Origin: Puccinellia tenuiflora
Lineage: Eukaryota; Streptophyta; Magnoliopsida; Poales; Poaceae
Direction: 5' to 3'
Assembly (NCBI GenBank): GCA_012064385.1
Contig: QRDG01000129.1
Span: 1,709,380-1,773,379 of the forward strand
DNA: 64,000 bases
How positions within the stretch are numbered: the first letter of the stretch is position 1; every line of letters begins with the position of its first letter. Made by a program: the position numbers and the translations under genes. The notes beneath the pieces were generated by a model. The model worked only from the letters and a program-made list of their open reading frames with translations. It ran no database searches and was not told where the DNA came from. Below, one piece after another: positions 19,632 through 31,078 of this stretch.

Positions 19632-22600
19632 TCATTCTGCTGCTTTGTTCTGGTTCTTGATGTCCTGCAAGGTCAACTTGTCAATGTTGCTTGCTGTTAG
19701 GTAACCCTTCAACCTGGAGCTTCCCTTTCTCTGTCTTGTTGGCCTCCCTTCATTGCCAGCATGTTGTACTGGCCTTGGAGCTCTGAATGGTGCAGATTGT
19801 GGAGGTGCAGATGGAGCTGCAGCTGCTGGGGCTTGCCTTCTTTTTGCTGGAGGTGCAGATGGTGCTGCAGCTACTGGGGCTTGCCTCCTTTTTGCTCCTG
19901 CATATTTAGCTGCAGCATGTGGAGGAGCAGATGGTGTAGCAGCATGTGGAGGAGCAGATGGTGTAGCAGCTGCAGTTGGAGGTGCAGATGGTGGAGCAGC
20001 AGTAGTTGGAGGTGTTGGAGCAGTAGTACCAGCAGTAGAACTCTCTGTTTGGTGTGCCCTGTTTTCCTATATGAATAAATAAAAAGTTAGTGGCTTTGTC
20101 ATTAATTTAAAAGGCACATGTTTAATGAAAATAAGTAAGAAAATTACCTGGTGCCTGTTTGCTCTAATCTGTAGAGATGGCTTCAGTGGGGTTACACAAC
20201 TATTGTACCTATGGCCCACCAGGCCACAATTGCTACAAGTAATTGTGCCCATTCTTGATGTCCTTTTTGGACCTGGAACTTCATATTTTCCCTTCCTTCT
20301 CTTGGTTTGTTTTCTACCCAAAGAAACTTCAAATACAGGAGGCTCTATGTCAGGTGTATTAGTTTTTGTCCAGCAGTCTGGACCAGGAACAGGTTGAATC
20401 ACTAGACCATAAGCCTCCTTGTACATTTCTTTTTTGAAGAAATCATGCACAAAGTCTTCTAGATGCTGATAGGACTTGTAGATGGCTGAAATTGCATGAC
20501 TACAGGGGATTCCAGTCATGTCCCATCTCTTGCATCCACATGTCCTATTCATCAAGTTCACAGCATATTGCCTGTCAGGTCTACTGCTCACTTCCCACAA
20601 ACCATCTCCTGCTCTCTTTGCCCTGCAAGGCCTAGACCATTTCTTGTTTTCTTCCAATATTTCTGAGTAAGTTGGGGTGATCTCCCATCTAGCTCTCTCT
20701 GCTCCTGTTCTTTTCTCATCATTTCTCTCCATAATTTTTTCCTGATGCCATCAAACATTGTTTGTACTGGTTTGCCTCTGACATCAAGTATCATTCTATT
20801 GAAAACCTCACTCAGATTGTTAACCACTAAGTCAGTCTTGCAGTTAAAATCCATGGCATATCTTGCCCAAGCTGAGACAGGAATTTTCATTAGCCACTGC
20901 CAAGCAGGTTCACTCTCCTCTTTCATTTTCTCCATTGCAACATCAAACCCATGTTGTGTGTAAGAATAGCTAGCTTCATCCATTATTTTTTTGACCTCCT
21001 CCCCTCTGAACCCAGCAAGTTGAAAATTGGCATATATGTGTCTAAGACAGTACCTTTGTGGGTAGTTGGGAAACACCTGGTTGATTACATTTAGCAGGCC
21101 CTGTTTTTATTTAATTTAGATGTATGTCAGAAAAGTTGTCGATTGTCAACAAATGACACATTTATGGTGTACATAGAGCTTAAAGACCATTTCATGTATA
21201 TTAGATGCAAATTAGACTAGTAATAGTACCATACTTGTCTTATGGCTATTGTCGCTAAATCGGATGTATCTAAAAAAAGTTGTCGATTGTCGACAAATGA
21301 CACATTCATGGTATACATAGAGCTTAAAGACCATTTCATGTATATTAGATGCAAATTAGACTAGTAATAGTTGTTGATTTTCGACAAATGGCACATTTAT
21401 GGACTAGATAGAGCTTTTTACCTTCTGTCTATCAGAAATGATGGTGTACAAGCCAAAATTCCCTGACTCTCCCCCAATAGCCAATTTTAGCTGTGTAAGA
21501 AACCAAGCCCAGCTGTCTGTCTCCTCCTTATCAAGCAGACCAAATGCTAGGGGAAATATGTTGTTATTCCCATCCCTTCCTGTTGCAGCAAGGATCTGGT
21601 GGCCTGTGCTCAGCTTAACAAAACAACCATCCAGACCTGCAACAAAAAATGTTAGGCATGCAGCAACAAATGAACACTAACCAAAAAAACTGTTAACAAA
21701 TGTGAAGGCACTACTCACCAATAAATGGCCTACAGACATTCAGAAAGCCTTGAATAGAGCCACCCAGACAGTAAAACAGCCCATGAAAACGAGGGTTTCG
21801 GATTGGGTGTTCTGCAACCATTTTTGTAGTCACAATGCATCTAGAGCCAGGATTGGTGTCAAGAACAGTCTGCAGGTAATCTCTTAACCTCTTGTACAGT
21901 TTAATCTGATCACCCAACACAACCTGCAAAGCTGCATTCTTTGCTCTATATGCCATCATCTTGTGCACATCAACTCCATATTTCTCCTTTGTTGTCTCCC
22001 TCACAGCCTCACTCCCAGTCCTAGGGTCTATTCTTATATTGGACTCACACATCTTGGCTACCCATTTACCTGTTACCTTGCAGGCTTCACCTGATGTGGC
22101 ACATGTATGATCTAGCTGCATTTTCCTAAGACAGAAAGTCTTCTCACCCTTGATGACTGAACCAACCATATAAAAGGGGCATTTTTCCTTTCCTAGTGCA
22201 CAGTGGACAATAACCCTATCTTTGCAATTTCTGTGGTACCTAAAGTTTCTTAGTTGTGCAATGTGTAGTGTCTGCACTGCTCTTCTGAACTGGTAGACAT
22301 CAAGGAAACACATTTGGAAGCACAACCCTTCCCCTGGTTTTAGTCTGCTTTCATCATACCACTGCCTTGGCCTTTTCTTTTTTGCCCTGCTTTTTCTTCC
22401 ATTTGGAATAGCCCATGACATCTTCTCGAAGCCATCATCATCATTTGAATTCAGTTCCCACTATTTGCCTTCATCATCAGAAGGCACCCAATCTGTTGGT
22501 GTTGTACCCATCTGACAATGAGATCTTGTTGTTGGCCCTTCCTTGCCAATTTTTTCTTTTTAGTCACAGGCTCAGGCACTGGTTGGCAGCCACTGTCATC

Positions 22601-23691
22601 TGATGAACCATCATCTGAAGTACAAAATAGATCCTCTGGTTCTGATTCCCCTTCATACACTGGATCTGTTGGCTTCTTCCTCTTCTTCATGTCACACAAT
22701 TTCTGGCTAAGTTCCTCTTCTAAATCCTCTGGTTCTGATTCCCCTTCATACATTGAATCAGAGTCCAGGTCTTCTGAACTGCATTGCACATCACCTGAAT
22801 TGTCACTGTCAACATCAAACTCATCATCACCTGAACTGTCACTGTCAACATCTTCTGGTTCAACCTGCTTGCCTTTCACATTGTTGCTCTGTTGGGTCTC
22901 AAGATAAAGCATCTCAGAATCTTTAGTTAGCTCAATACGTTCTTGGCTTGGAATCAACACACCTTCATCATCCACTGCATACACAATAGGCACTCCTATT
23001 TCCGAAATAGGAACTTGCTCTTCTCAGCAGGAGTGTTAATACCTAAAGGAAGCTGGCAATTCCTAGAAATTACAGTCAGACAACCTTCTTCTTCTCATAC
23101 TGCTTAAGCATCTTCTCCACCTTCGCCATTCCATCTAATAATTCCATTCCAGCAACCCTTGTATCATTTTCTCTAACATAGTACATGTCATTCATTCCGA
23201 AGCCCTCTGTCTCAATAAGAGCTAGCAAATGCAGATACGTGATGTCGGAAAAGCACAATGAACGCTCTAAATTATCTCTGCCTTCTAAATTGAACCGAAC
23301 ATCCCATATATCATCATCCAGGCTACATAAATTGAGAAAACAAGTTTAATTTCGTATCTACATTCAAACTCCCTCGAAACCCTAGTGCAGATCTGAAATC
23401 AAACAGAGACAGAGCAGAGGGTAAGGATCCTTACTAGACGCCGCCCAGTCCGGTGGTCCACTGGTTGCTCTGCGACGGCTGCTCCTTCCAGACGCGGGCC
23501 ACGGCTGCCGTGGCGGCCTTCGACGGTGATACTTCCTTCACGGTCCCTGGGTTGGAGCTCCCGCAGCAGTCCCCTTCCTCCGCGCCACCACCTAAGCCGG
23601 CGCCGCCATGAGTTAACTCTTCGCCTCCGTCTACGGCCTCTCCACCGCCATCTCCGGTGCCGGTGCCGCCCTGAGAGCTCGCCGCCGCCAT
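19632..23691 (-). pseudogene. MuDR-class transposase gene, multi-exon, with several frameshifts
   Basis: Read right to left. Exon 1 (23691-23435) is Gly-rich, with donor GTAAGG. Exon 2 (from 23322) has YLDDDIWDVRFNLEGRDNL. An acidic region follows (22993-22451). The MuDR DNA-binding domain (about 22421-21719) has ESRLKPGEGLCFQMCF and ends CRPFIG. The transposase core exon starts GLDGCFVKLSTGHQI and ends IISDRQK (two putative catalytic Asp). The next exon has YPQRYCLRHIYANF (C-x2-H). A SWIM zinc finger (CGCKRWDMTGIPCSHAI) and a CCHC knuckle (CSNCGLVGHRYNSC) follow. The Pro/Ala-rich last exon ends at TGA 19632. Lesions: frame changes near 23080 and 23010, a frame change and stop (GK*WEL) near 22460-22500, and one near 20725. 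Splice sites are well kept, so the damage is recent. Confidence 0.85.
21132..21420. repeat. Intronic tandem repeat in the MULE transposase
   Basis: A unit beginning GTTGTCGATTGTCAACAAATG at 21135 is repeated at 21281 (period about 146 bp) with few changes, and partly again at 21371. It lies in the intron between the IISDRQK and GLLNVINQ exons. Confidence 0.8.
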
Positions 23692-23771
23692 GGGTTCAAT
23701 TTTCGGTCGGGAGGGGGGAAGTGACTGAGTCAGCCAGTGTCCACTTGCCGACGGGGGTAAGTTAGGTCAAA

Positions 23772-24005
23772 GAACAAGCCGTTAATGGCCGTTAACGGCG
23801 CGCTGTCTTAAGTTGCCACGTGGACCTGGCAGTGGGCCCGGTATGTCAGATTCGGGCTTAACTGAGCGTCGACCCCAGTTAGCGACGAAGTGGTGGCTAT
23901 GTGAAATTGATTAACGCAAGACTGCTTGGTATTTGAAACCCTAACGTATTGTGGTGGTTTTCTAAAACCCTAGTCGCAATTGTGGTGGTTTTTTTTAATT
24001 AACTC
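23772..24005 (-). repeat. MULE right terminal inverted repeat
   Basis: Reverse complement of 17693-17926. It differs at a few positions (for example GCGACTAGGG for GCGGCTAGGG, and CAAGCAGTC for CAACCAGTC). Confidence 0.95.
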
Positions 24006-24048
24006 ACATACATCAGATATATATTGTGCTAGATAGTACATCCGGTCG

Positions 24049-24308
24049 TCATTGCCCGCACTTTTCAATGTATACGTGCACGACCTGGTGTATGAACATC
24101 CTCGACATTTGGCCGCGCAATTATGATTTTTCAGGCACACCTGTTTGTTGGGGTCGAGGCCGGATGTGCTGATTTTCTTCCCGGCAAGGCTGTCCGCTCA
24201 ACTCAGCTCCGGCCGCCTTGTGAACGTCGACGCCGACGCGCCAGCGGCTGGAGAGGCGAGGAGAAGAGCGGCGAGGAGGAGGAGGACGAGGAGTCGGTTC
24301 CCCAGCAT
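24049..24308 (-). pseudogene. Small secreted cysteine-rich peptide, copy c, broken
   Basis: The start ATG (24308) and signal peptide (MLGNRLLVLLLLAALLLASP) are intact. Compared with copy b there is an 18-bp in-frame deletion removing LEDEVA, then TGG to TGA at 24198-24200 (the Trp of PIWTAS becomes stop), and a 2-bp insertion just before the sixth cysteine that shifts the end. All six cysteine codons are still readable (CLKNHNCAAKCRGCSYTRSC, then the last one out of frame). The MULE was inserted in its 3'UTR; the other half of the 3' flank is at 17575-17692. Best described as a recently lost paralogue of b. Confidence 0.75.
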
Positions 24309-24351
24309 TGTTGCTGGTGATGCTCCATCCGTCCGTGCGTGGTCGATCGAT

Positions 24352-24361
24352 GTATATATAG
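24352..24361 (-). promoter_or_regulatory. TATA box of copy c
   Basis: GCTATATATACA on the minus strand (TATATATA core), about 45-50 bp upstream of the copy c start codon. Sequence up to 24590 remains alike with gene b. Confidence 0.55.
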
Positions 24362-24591
24362 CACGCTATGCTTACGGGGCAGACAGTCGTGTAGATTACT
24401 TATAACTATTACATTACACTCACTGTGCATCACGTGTAGCATAGCATCGGACAACGGCGACTTGGCCCCAACATTACGGCCGTGGCAGGACCATCGTCGG
24501 CAGCCTCTAGCGCGGTAGCTCCCCTGTAGGTTTCCTTCCCCGTCGACGAGCCAGCGAGACTGCCGCACCGGACAACCCATGGTGTGGCGCC

Positions 24592-25560
24592 TGGCGATAG
24601 ATTTATTAGGTCTATATACATCTGTTATGAAAGAATATTTTAAAATGTGTCAAAAATACGAAAACAAAATTAGGTGTGCCGTTCAAAAAGTAATGTAAAA
24701 AAAACGTTTTTTTATACCTTGTGTAAAAACCGTAAAATAAAAATCTCTCTGTAAAACTCGTTTTGGACCACCGAAAATTGTTTTTTCACACAGCTTCATA
24801 AGTCTTTTTTTTTCGCGAAACTTTATGTTCAAATATAGAATGTTTGGATGTACACCCGAATTTTGAATCCCATATTTTTGACATTTTAAAATATGGTTTT
24901 TTGGATACTGGGTGCATCTACACTTATGAGCCGAAGCAGAGTTTCCTCTGCATTAAGACTTTCTTGTTTTCAAGTCTACTTGGCCAAATGTTATATTTTT
25001 TCTCGTAGCCGTTATTGTTCCTAGTGCATAAAAACAAGGTATAGTTTTGTTCCACTTTTATAGTCTTGTTTTGTCCCATGGGTGATACTTTTATTTCTCT
25101 TTGTACAAAAATTGCTCTTTTGCTCATCATTTAGTTCCATGTGCTCCAAAATTATGGTCCAATTTTCATTCCGCTTCCAGATTGTTTCTGATTCATGGGC
25201 ACTAAATGTTTGTTCCGCTAATAAATCATGTTTTATACCATGCATCCCAAAATTTCGTTCGCTCGGCCTAAATTTCGTTCCCGTTGTAGTATTGATTTGT
25301 TCAATAGGAACTAAATTTGGTTACACTTGGTGTAAAACTAGAAGGAAAAGACGTGCGTTGCCGAGTTCGTTTTAGTACAACGGACGATAGATGATTCAAC
25401 CGTTTTTTAGTGAAACATATATAAAAACAATAGCAGTAATGAAAGAAATAGTAGAGCACTGGCTCACTCTCTTGCAACACGATCACTCAGTTATCCTCAC
25501 ATAAATATAGAGAAACAAAGAATGAAACAAAATTATGTCAATTATAGCGATCCGGCGTGG
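24592..25560. other. Unclassified AT-rich intergenic DNA
   Basis: No gene, RNA or known repeat recognised. Short open frames overlap on both strands and none shows a domain. Confidence 0.5.
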
Positions 25561-25574
25561 CTGACGACCACACG

Positions 25575-25740
25575 GCCGCTGTACGGCCCAGAGGCCGGAG
25601 AGGCGGTCGCCGCCGCGAGCAGAAGGGCGGCGAGGAGGAGGAGCAGTGGAGCACGCCGGCCGGTCGGTTGCCATGCATTTTATTGTGCTACCGTACGTGT
25701 ATGGTGTATATGCTGGTGCGCGCTGGGGACTTGATGATGA
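25575..25740 (-). pseudogene. Cysteine-rich peptide gene, fragment d (5' end)
   Basis: Contains the start region of the family (MHGNRP on the minus strand at about 25673), the GC-rich signal-peptide codons (GGGCGGCGAGGAGGAG on the plus strand) and the upstream GTGTATATGCTGGTG, as in copy a. The cysteine region is absent: the frame runs into unrelated DNA after about 45 codons. Confidence 0.55.
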
Positions 25741-26039
25741 TCGAGCATCAACACGTTGCATATGCAACCTGGGGACTTGATGATGAGCACTAACCTCCAC
25801 TCGACAAGCAATTGCTCTGTAGGAACAACCGGCCGTTATGCAAAACCACCTCAGTTGATATTCCGTGGTTAATATATAGTTCAATCAATAATCTTTTGCT
25901 CTGTGCTCCACGTATGATATTTAAGCTACATATATTTTTTATTTTTTTGCATGGTTTTAAGCTACATATATTGTCCTGCATGATATTTACCTTGTGACGT
26001 AGGCGTTAGTTACTTTCTACATAAATAAAAAAGAACACA

Positions 26040-26370
26040 ATACGTCGTGGTGGTCTGTGTTTATTCAGAATACTAACACATACATCTGATAAGTCTGTCA
26101 TCTGTGTGTTGACCGATGGATCGATCGGCCGGCTCATCTCAGACTACTGCCCATAACCCTGTCGTCTGTGAAAAATATCGGTTTTCCAGGAAACTTATCG
26201 CACGTATAAGTTCGAGATGTACACGGCACTTCTTTATTCGAGATCTGATACCGACTGAACGTGTGGAAGGCATGCATTTATTCAGAATCCGAACACATAC
26301 ATCTGAAATAATGTATATATTGTGGTACGGTAGATACTACCTCCAGCAATGGTCGGAGTACCACCATCCG
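26040..26370 (-). pseudogene. Cysteine-rich peptide gene, two 3'-end relics
   Basis: The 3'UTR anchor TTATTCAGAATCCGAACACATACATCTGA (quoted core TCCGAACACATACATC) of genes b and c occurs near 26057 and again at 26278. The first is followed by GATCGATCGGCCGGC and ACTGCCC, as in the last codons and 3' end of b. Both lack the coding part. They imply at least two further lost copies. Confidence 0.5.
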
Positions 26371-26379
26371 TGATCAGTC

Positions 26380-27095
26380 ACGTACATTAATGTTGAGACA
26401 TACAACTTTTTTTTTCTACCCGCGTCATTTAGTCATACATACATAAACTCAATATAAATAAATACTAAACGAACAGATAAGATAGTCCGCTGGTACAAAG
26501 TTCATAAAAGGGCATGCAAAAATTGCTACATGCGTGCAGGCAGCTCGCAAAAACTGAAAACATATAAATTAACTTGTTTTCACTACCCTATAAGCGATTG
26601 TTTTTGTCGGCAGAGCTACCACTTCATTTGCAAGGTACGCTTAACCATTTGGGACCAGATCGTATAGCTAGCCCCAACCGGGACATGCAAACCATAACTC
26701 TTGCATTTCACCCTACGTTGGCATCTATCTACCCATTCCCCATTTGAGTTGGTACTTGGTACGCGTGTGCTCACAGCTAGCTAAGTACCAGATCATGCAT
26801 TTTGCTCCCAGTGCCATACAATAAGAATCACAAGATGGATATAATCGAACCAATTGCAGAAATCCTTCATCAGTCTTGGAAATTAAGCATAGAATAAGAA
26901 TCACACACCAAAACATACGCGTCATAAATGGATCTTAAGCTATTCACCGAAAATGGTGCTTTGACAGAGGTTCCTTATTAGAGTGATAGACACTGTCTTC
27001 TATTTTGGGCTAAGCCGAGGGGAGTTCTACTTTTGGAACGTACTTATGAGAGTCAAGAATATTTTCTACAGTTTAACACGTATAAATACGAAAAT
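26380..27095. repeat. Duplicated flank block B (paralogous to 2.8-3.7 kb)
   Basis: Collinear with block A. It lacks the MITE present there, and carries its own insertion-like differences around 26940-26980. Non-coding. Confidence 0.7.
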
Positions 27096-27099
27096 GGAT

Positions 27100-27960
27100 T
27101 CTAGTTAGGCAACACGTTCAACCTTTCCTCCCTGTCCCTTGCGTCGCTGGGAGCTATGGGGCGGTGGTAGCTGGTGGGCTTGCCGGCGCCGGTACGTGGT
27201 GTGCGTCGAGGTGGTGAGCGGCTAGGGTGAAGACCCTGTCTCGGCCTAGTGCCGTGACCGGCGATGGCGGCGGCCGCGGCCATCGTTGGCCTTCTTGGAG
27301 GCATCACTCTTTTGCTACTGACCACCTCCTGCACGGATTCGGCCAGCTTGGCTCTCTAGGGGAAACCCCATGATATTGAGATCGGACGATGATGGCGACT
27401 TAGTGTCGTTTTCCCTCTTGAGGGCTTCGTCTTGGAGGCCGGCATCGGCAAGGGAGACCCGAGGTTGGCGGTGGACGATGTGGGTGTTCTGGAGGTGTGA
27501 TAGCGGCAGCTACGGCTTTCTTTTAGGCCGAGGCGGCGTCCCCGAATGTTGATCTTCGAGCGATTCTCCTTGTGCAGCTTGGGCAGCGGGTGGCCGAGTC
27601 GTGCAACGTCGTGGCTCGGATGCGAGCGATGCTACGCCGGGACAACGGTACCGGAAGGTGGTGTTGGCGGCATGGGTGTCGGGCCTGAGTGGAAGCGGCG
27701 GCATCAGCGGTTGTCTTTTAGGCCGGGGAGGCGGCCCCGGATGTTGGTGTGGCGGCTATGATCTGCGAGCGGCTTTCCACGTGCAGCTAGGCCTGCGGGT
27801 GGCTGAGTCGTGTGGCATCGTGGCTCGTGTGCGATCGGTGGTACGTCCGGATGGCGGTCCCGAAAGGTGGTGTTGGCGGTCTGCTCGGCGTGGCGGGATG
27901 GCCGGCTGTTTGGGCGGCGGCCCCGGGCGATGTTGTAGATAGTGATAAGATCTATATGTG
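27100..27960. repeat. GC-rich segment with an internal 195-bp duplication
   Basis: CTTTTAGGCC begins at 27520 and 27715, and the 195-bp unit recurs imperfectly (GTGCAGCT, GGGTGGC, GAGTCGTG, GAAAGGTGGTGTTGGCGG in order). The leading GGGGAAACCCCATGATATTGAG and GGACGATGATGGCGAC style is common in Triticeae repetitive DNA. Several frames are open only because of base composition. No gene called. Confidence 0.5.
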
Positions 27961-28460
27961 TGCAAAATTTCAACTCTAAATTCTTTATATTGTGAGCTAG
28001 AAAATATGACAAATGGGTAGTGAACACTACACAGTTCAAAAAATTGAAAATTTGCTCGATTTTTCTTTTTTGTATAACCCAGAATACAACGAATTTTGCA
28101 CTGTAATTCACACACTTGTAGATCCAGACATTATCTACATCTGGGATTTTCTTTTCATGATTTTTGGAAGCAAAAACATGCTGATTTTAAATTTTGCAAA
28201 AAACGATCTACATGTAGCTCGGGTTCTATTTGCACTCTTACTCGATGGACATGATATTTGTCGCACGCTTTGTGTGGTGCGAGGACACACACATGTTCAA
28301 AAGAGAAATAACGTAATTTTATCTTTTATTTTTCCTTTTCCTGCACCACGTGGCAAATTATATGCCAACATCCACCCTCTGCATACCTAGTGATATGGCG
28401 ACGTTTTAAGTTTGTCTTATATGCTGACGGCCCCGACAAAAAACCGTCGGCAACTAGTTG
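27961..28460. mobile_element. CACTA internal and subterminal fragment
   Basis: 28421-28457 carries the GACGGCCCCGAC / CCGTCGGC subterminal motif also seen at 10356-10545. The sequence before it (TACATCTGGGATTTTCTTTTC and following) is non-coding and of the type found inside such elements. The LINE inserted at about 28461, and TTTTCCTGTA immediately after that LINE (31082-31091) resembles the missing CACTA terminus. Confidence 0.45.
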
Positions 28461-30900
28461 GTATTATAAAGGTTTATTCGGGGCGCCGGAGGAGGGCAAC
28501 CTCTCTCTTGATGAGTCTCGTACCGATGATATACCTCAAGTCTCGGATGATGCGAATGCTTTTCTTACCGCACCTTTTACTGACGAAGAGGTGAGAAAAG
28601 CAGTCTTTCAGATGGAACATAACAAGGCTCCAGGCCCTGATGGATTCCCAGCCGAGTTTTACCAAAACTTTTGGGATATCATCAAACCTGAATTGCTGGC
28701 TATGTTTAATGCTATGCATGACGGACAGCTTGAGCTTTTTCGCCTCAACTTTGGTGAAATAATTTTGTTGCCAAAAATTAAGGATGCGGAGAGGATCCAG
28801 CAATATCGGCCCATCTGTCTCCTTAATGTAAGCTTCAAAATTTTCACGAAGGTGGCAACCATTCGATTGAACACGGTCGCGGATCATGTGGTTAGACCTA
28901 CACAAACTGCATTTATGCAGGGGAGGAATATCCTTGATGGTGTGGTCATTTTACATGAGACGGTTCATGAGTTGCACCGTAAGAAATTGAATGGGGTGAT
29001 ATTTAAAATTGACTTCGAAAAGCCTTACGATAAGGTCAATTGGGAGTTTCTCCAACAGACCTGGCGTATGAAAGGTTTTTCGGAGGAATGGTGTGCTTGG
29101 GTTCGGAACTTTGTCACTGGAGGTAGTGTGGCCATTCGAGTAAATGATGATACTGGTCATTACTTCCAGACAAAGAAGGGCCTAAGGCAAGGTGATCCGC
29201 TTTCGCCGATTCTATTTAACATAGTGGCGGATATGTTAGCGGTCATGATCGAGAGGGCAAAATTGGATGGACAGATTGAAGGAGTCATACCTCACTTAGT
29301 TGATGGTGGCTTATCTATCCTCCAATATGCGGACGACACAATTCTTTTTATGGAACATGACCTGGAAAAAGCTTTGAACATGAAGTTGATTCTATCAGCG
29401 TTCGAGCAGCTCTCAGGGCTGAAAATTAATTTCCATAAGAGTGAGTTGTTTTGTTTCGGTGAAGCCCAGGAGTTTGCGACTCAATATGCGGAATTATTCG
29501 GCTGTGAACAAGGTCAGTTTCCGATTAGGTATCTTGGTATACCTATTCATTACAGGAGACTAACGAATGCTGAATGGAAGCATGTCGAGGAGCGGTTTGA
29601 AGCGAGGTTGGCCAGTTGGAAAGGCAAACTGCTATCCTTAGGTGGGATATTGGTACTCATAAATTCAGTATTAAGTAATATGGTATTGTATATGATATCT
29701 TGTTTCCAGCTGCCTAAAGGAGTATTGAGGAAAATTGATTATTTTCGTTCAAGATTCTTTTGGCAAGGGGATAGTGAGAAAAAGAAGTATAGACTGGCTC
29801 GGTGGGATGTGGTTTGCCGCCCTAAAGATCAAGGTGGACTTGGTGTCCATGATCTACAGGTTAAGAATTCGGCCCTTCTAGGGAAATGGCTTTATAAGCT
29901 ACTCTCGGAAGAAGTGACGTGGCAGACACTTCTACGCCGAAAATATGTCGGTTCAAAAGCGTTGTCACAAGTGGTATGGAAACCAGGTGATTCACACTTT
30001 TGGGGCGGGCTCATGGCAACGAAGAAGCATTTCTTCCGCTTTGGAAAATTCGCTATTCGTGACGGGTCGGAAATTAGATTCTGGGAGGATAAATGGCTTG
30101 GTAATGCCCCTCTGAAGGATCAATACCTGGCTCTGTACAGTATAGTTTGCCATAAGAGTGAGACGGTAGCTGAGACTATGCAGACCTCTCCTCCAAATGT
30201 GGCGTTCAGGCGAGACTTAACCGGCCCTAGACTTGCAACATGGAATGCTCTTTTACAGAGATTAACCATGGTACAGCTCTCAACAGGGTCGGATGTCTTT
30301 CGATGGTCTCTGAATGAGAACGGTCGTTTCTCAGTGGATTCCATGTATAAAGCCCTCATCCAAAGTGACGTGCCGTTGGTTAAGTGTGAGAAACTCTGGA
30401 AGATGAAAATACCACTAAAGATTAAAATTTTCTCGTGGTATGCTCGTCGAGGAGTTATTCTCACAAAAGATAACCTTGTTAGGCGTAATTGGAAAGGAAG
30501 TACGAAGTGTGTTTTTTGTCCTCATGATGAGACAATAAAACATCTTTTCTTCGAATGTAAGATTGCGCGTTCTATATGATCAATCATCCAAATATCTTCT
30601 AATTTGTACCCTCCTAGATCAGTTGCGAATATTTTCGGAAACTGGTTGCATGGAATTGAAGACAAGTTTAGAACTATAATACGGGTGGGAGCGATGGATG
30701 TTGTCTGGTCGCTTTGGCTTTGTAGAAATGACAAGGTTTTCAATGTTAAAAATATTTCTATCTTGCAGGTAATATACCGGTGCACAGGTTTGCTCCGTTC
30801 GTGGTCCATGTTACAACGCGCGGAGTTTCGAGACCTCTTTACGGAGGCTTCTGTGCGACTGGAGACTACGGCGAGGGACATTTTTACTCAACATGGGTAG
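28461..30900 (+). pseudogene. LINE reverse transcriptase (ORF2 3' part), one in-frame stop
   Basis: About 705 aa open from the truncation: KAPGPDGFPAEFY (RT block), RPICLLNVSFKIF, FKIDFEKPYDKVNW (the usual Ala is Pro), KKGLRQGDPLSPILFNI, and LQYADDTILF with the catalytic YADD. The zinc-binding domain (WKMKIPLKIKIFSW, CVFC...H) follows. TGA at 30577 interrupts the frame, which then goes on as PPRSVANIFGNWLHG to 30900. The frame is otherwise preserved over 2.4 kb, so the insertion is young, or the single stop is its only lesion besides truncation. Confidence 0.9.
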
Positions 30901-31078
30901 CGTAGTGATCTTCGTATCGGGCCACCTCCATAGGAGTAGTGCACCATCTCTTGTGTTGTAACTTGAAGCCTATGTTTTTATGTTTCTGGAGTTTGTCGGC
31001 TGTGTGCATCTTTGTTATGCAGAGGCCGGGTATAATGCTTAACGTTAAGTAATAAAGCCCTTTATGAAAGAAAAAAAA
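28461..31078 (+). mobile_element. 5'-truncated LINE (non-LTR retrotransposon)
   Basis: It starts within the ORF2 sequence just before the reverse transcriptase (YYKGLFG) and runs to an A-rich tail after the conserved GGCTGTGTGCATC...GCAGAGGCCGGG motif (30998-31032). Flanking AGTTG on both sides is a possible short target duplication. The endonuclease and ORF1 are missing, which is typical of incomplete reverse transcription. Confidence 0.85.

Larger units (their letters stand above)
17685..24014. mobile_element. Mutator-like element (MULE), complete, with TIRs and target duplication
   Basis: Element 17693-24005 (6,313 bp). Ends: GAGTTAATTA... and its reverse complement TAATTAACTC. Terminal repeats of about 234 bp (17693-17926 and 23772-24005) are about 95% alike. 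The 9-bp target duplication is ACATACATC on the right (24006-24014) and ACATACTC on the left (17685-17692, one A lost). The empty site can be read from gene b (CCGAACACATATACATCTG). It carries two convergent genes: a GRF-type zinc-finger protein (+) and a MuDR-class transposase (-). Confidence 0.95.

Noticed and set aside
19753..20082. Plus-strand Gly/Ala-rich and Trp/Cys/Arg-rich frames
   Set aside because: Antisense shadows of the Pro/Ala-rich last exon of the MULE transposase on the minus strand.
27601..27942. 113-aa Gly/Arg-rich frame
   Set aside because: Composition-driven frame within a GC-rich 195-bp repeat. No start context or domain.
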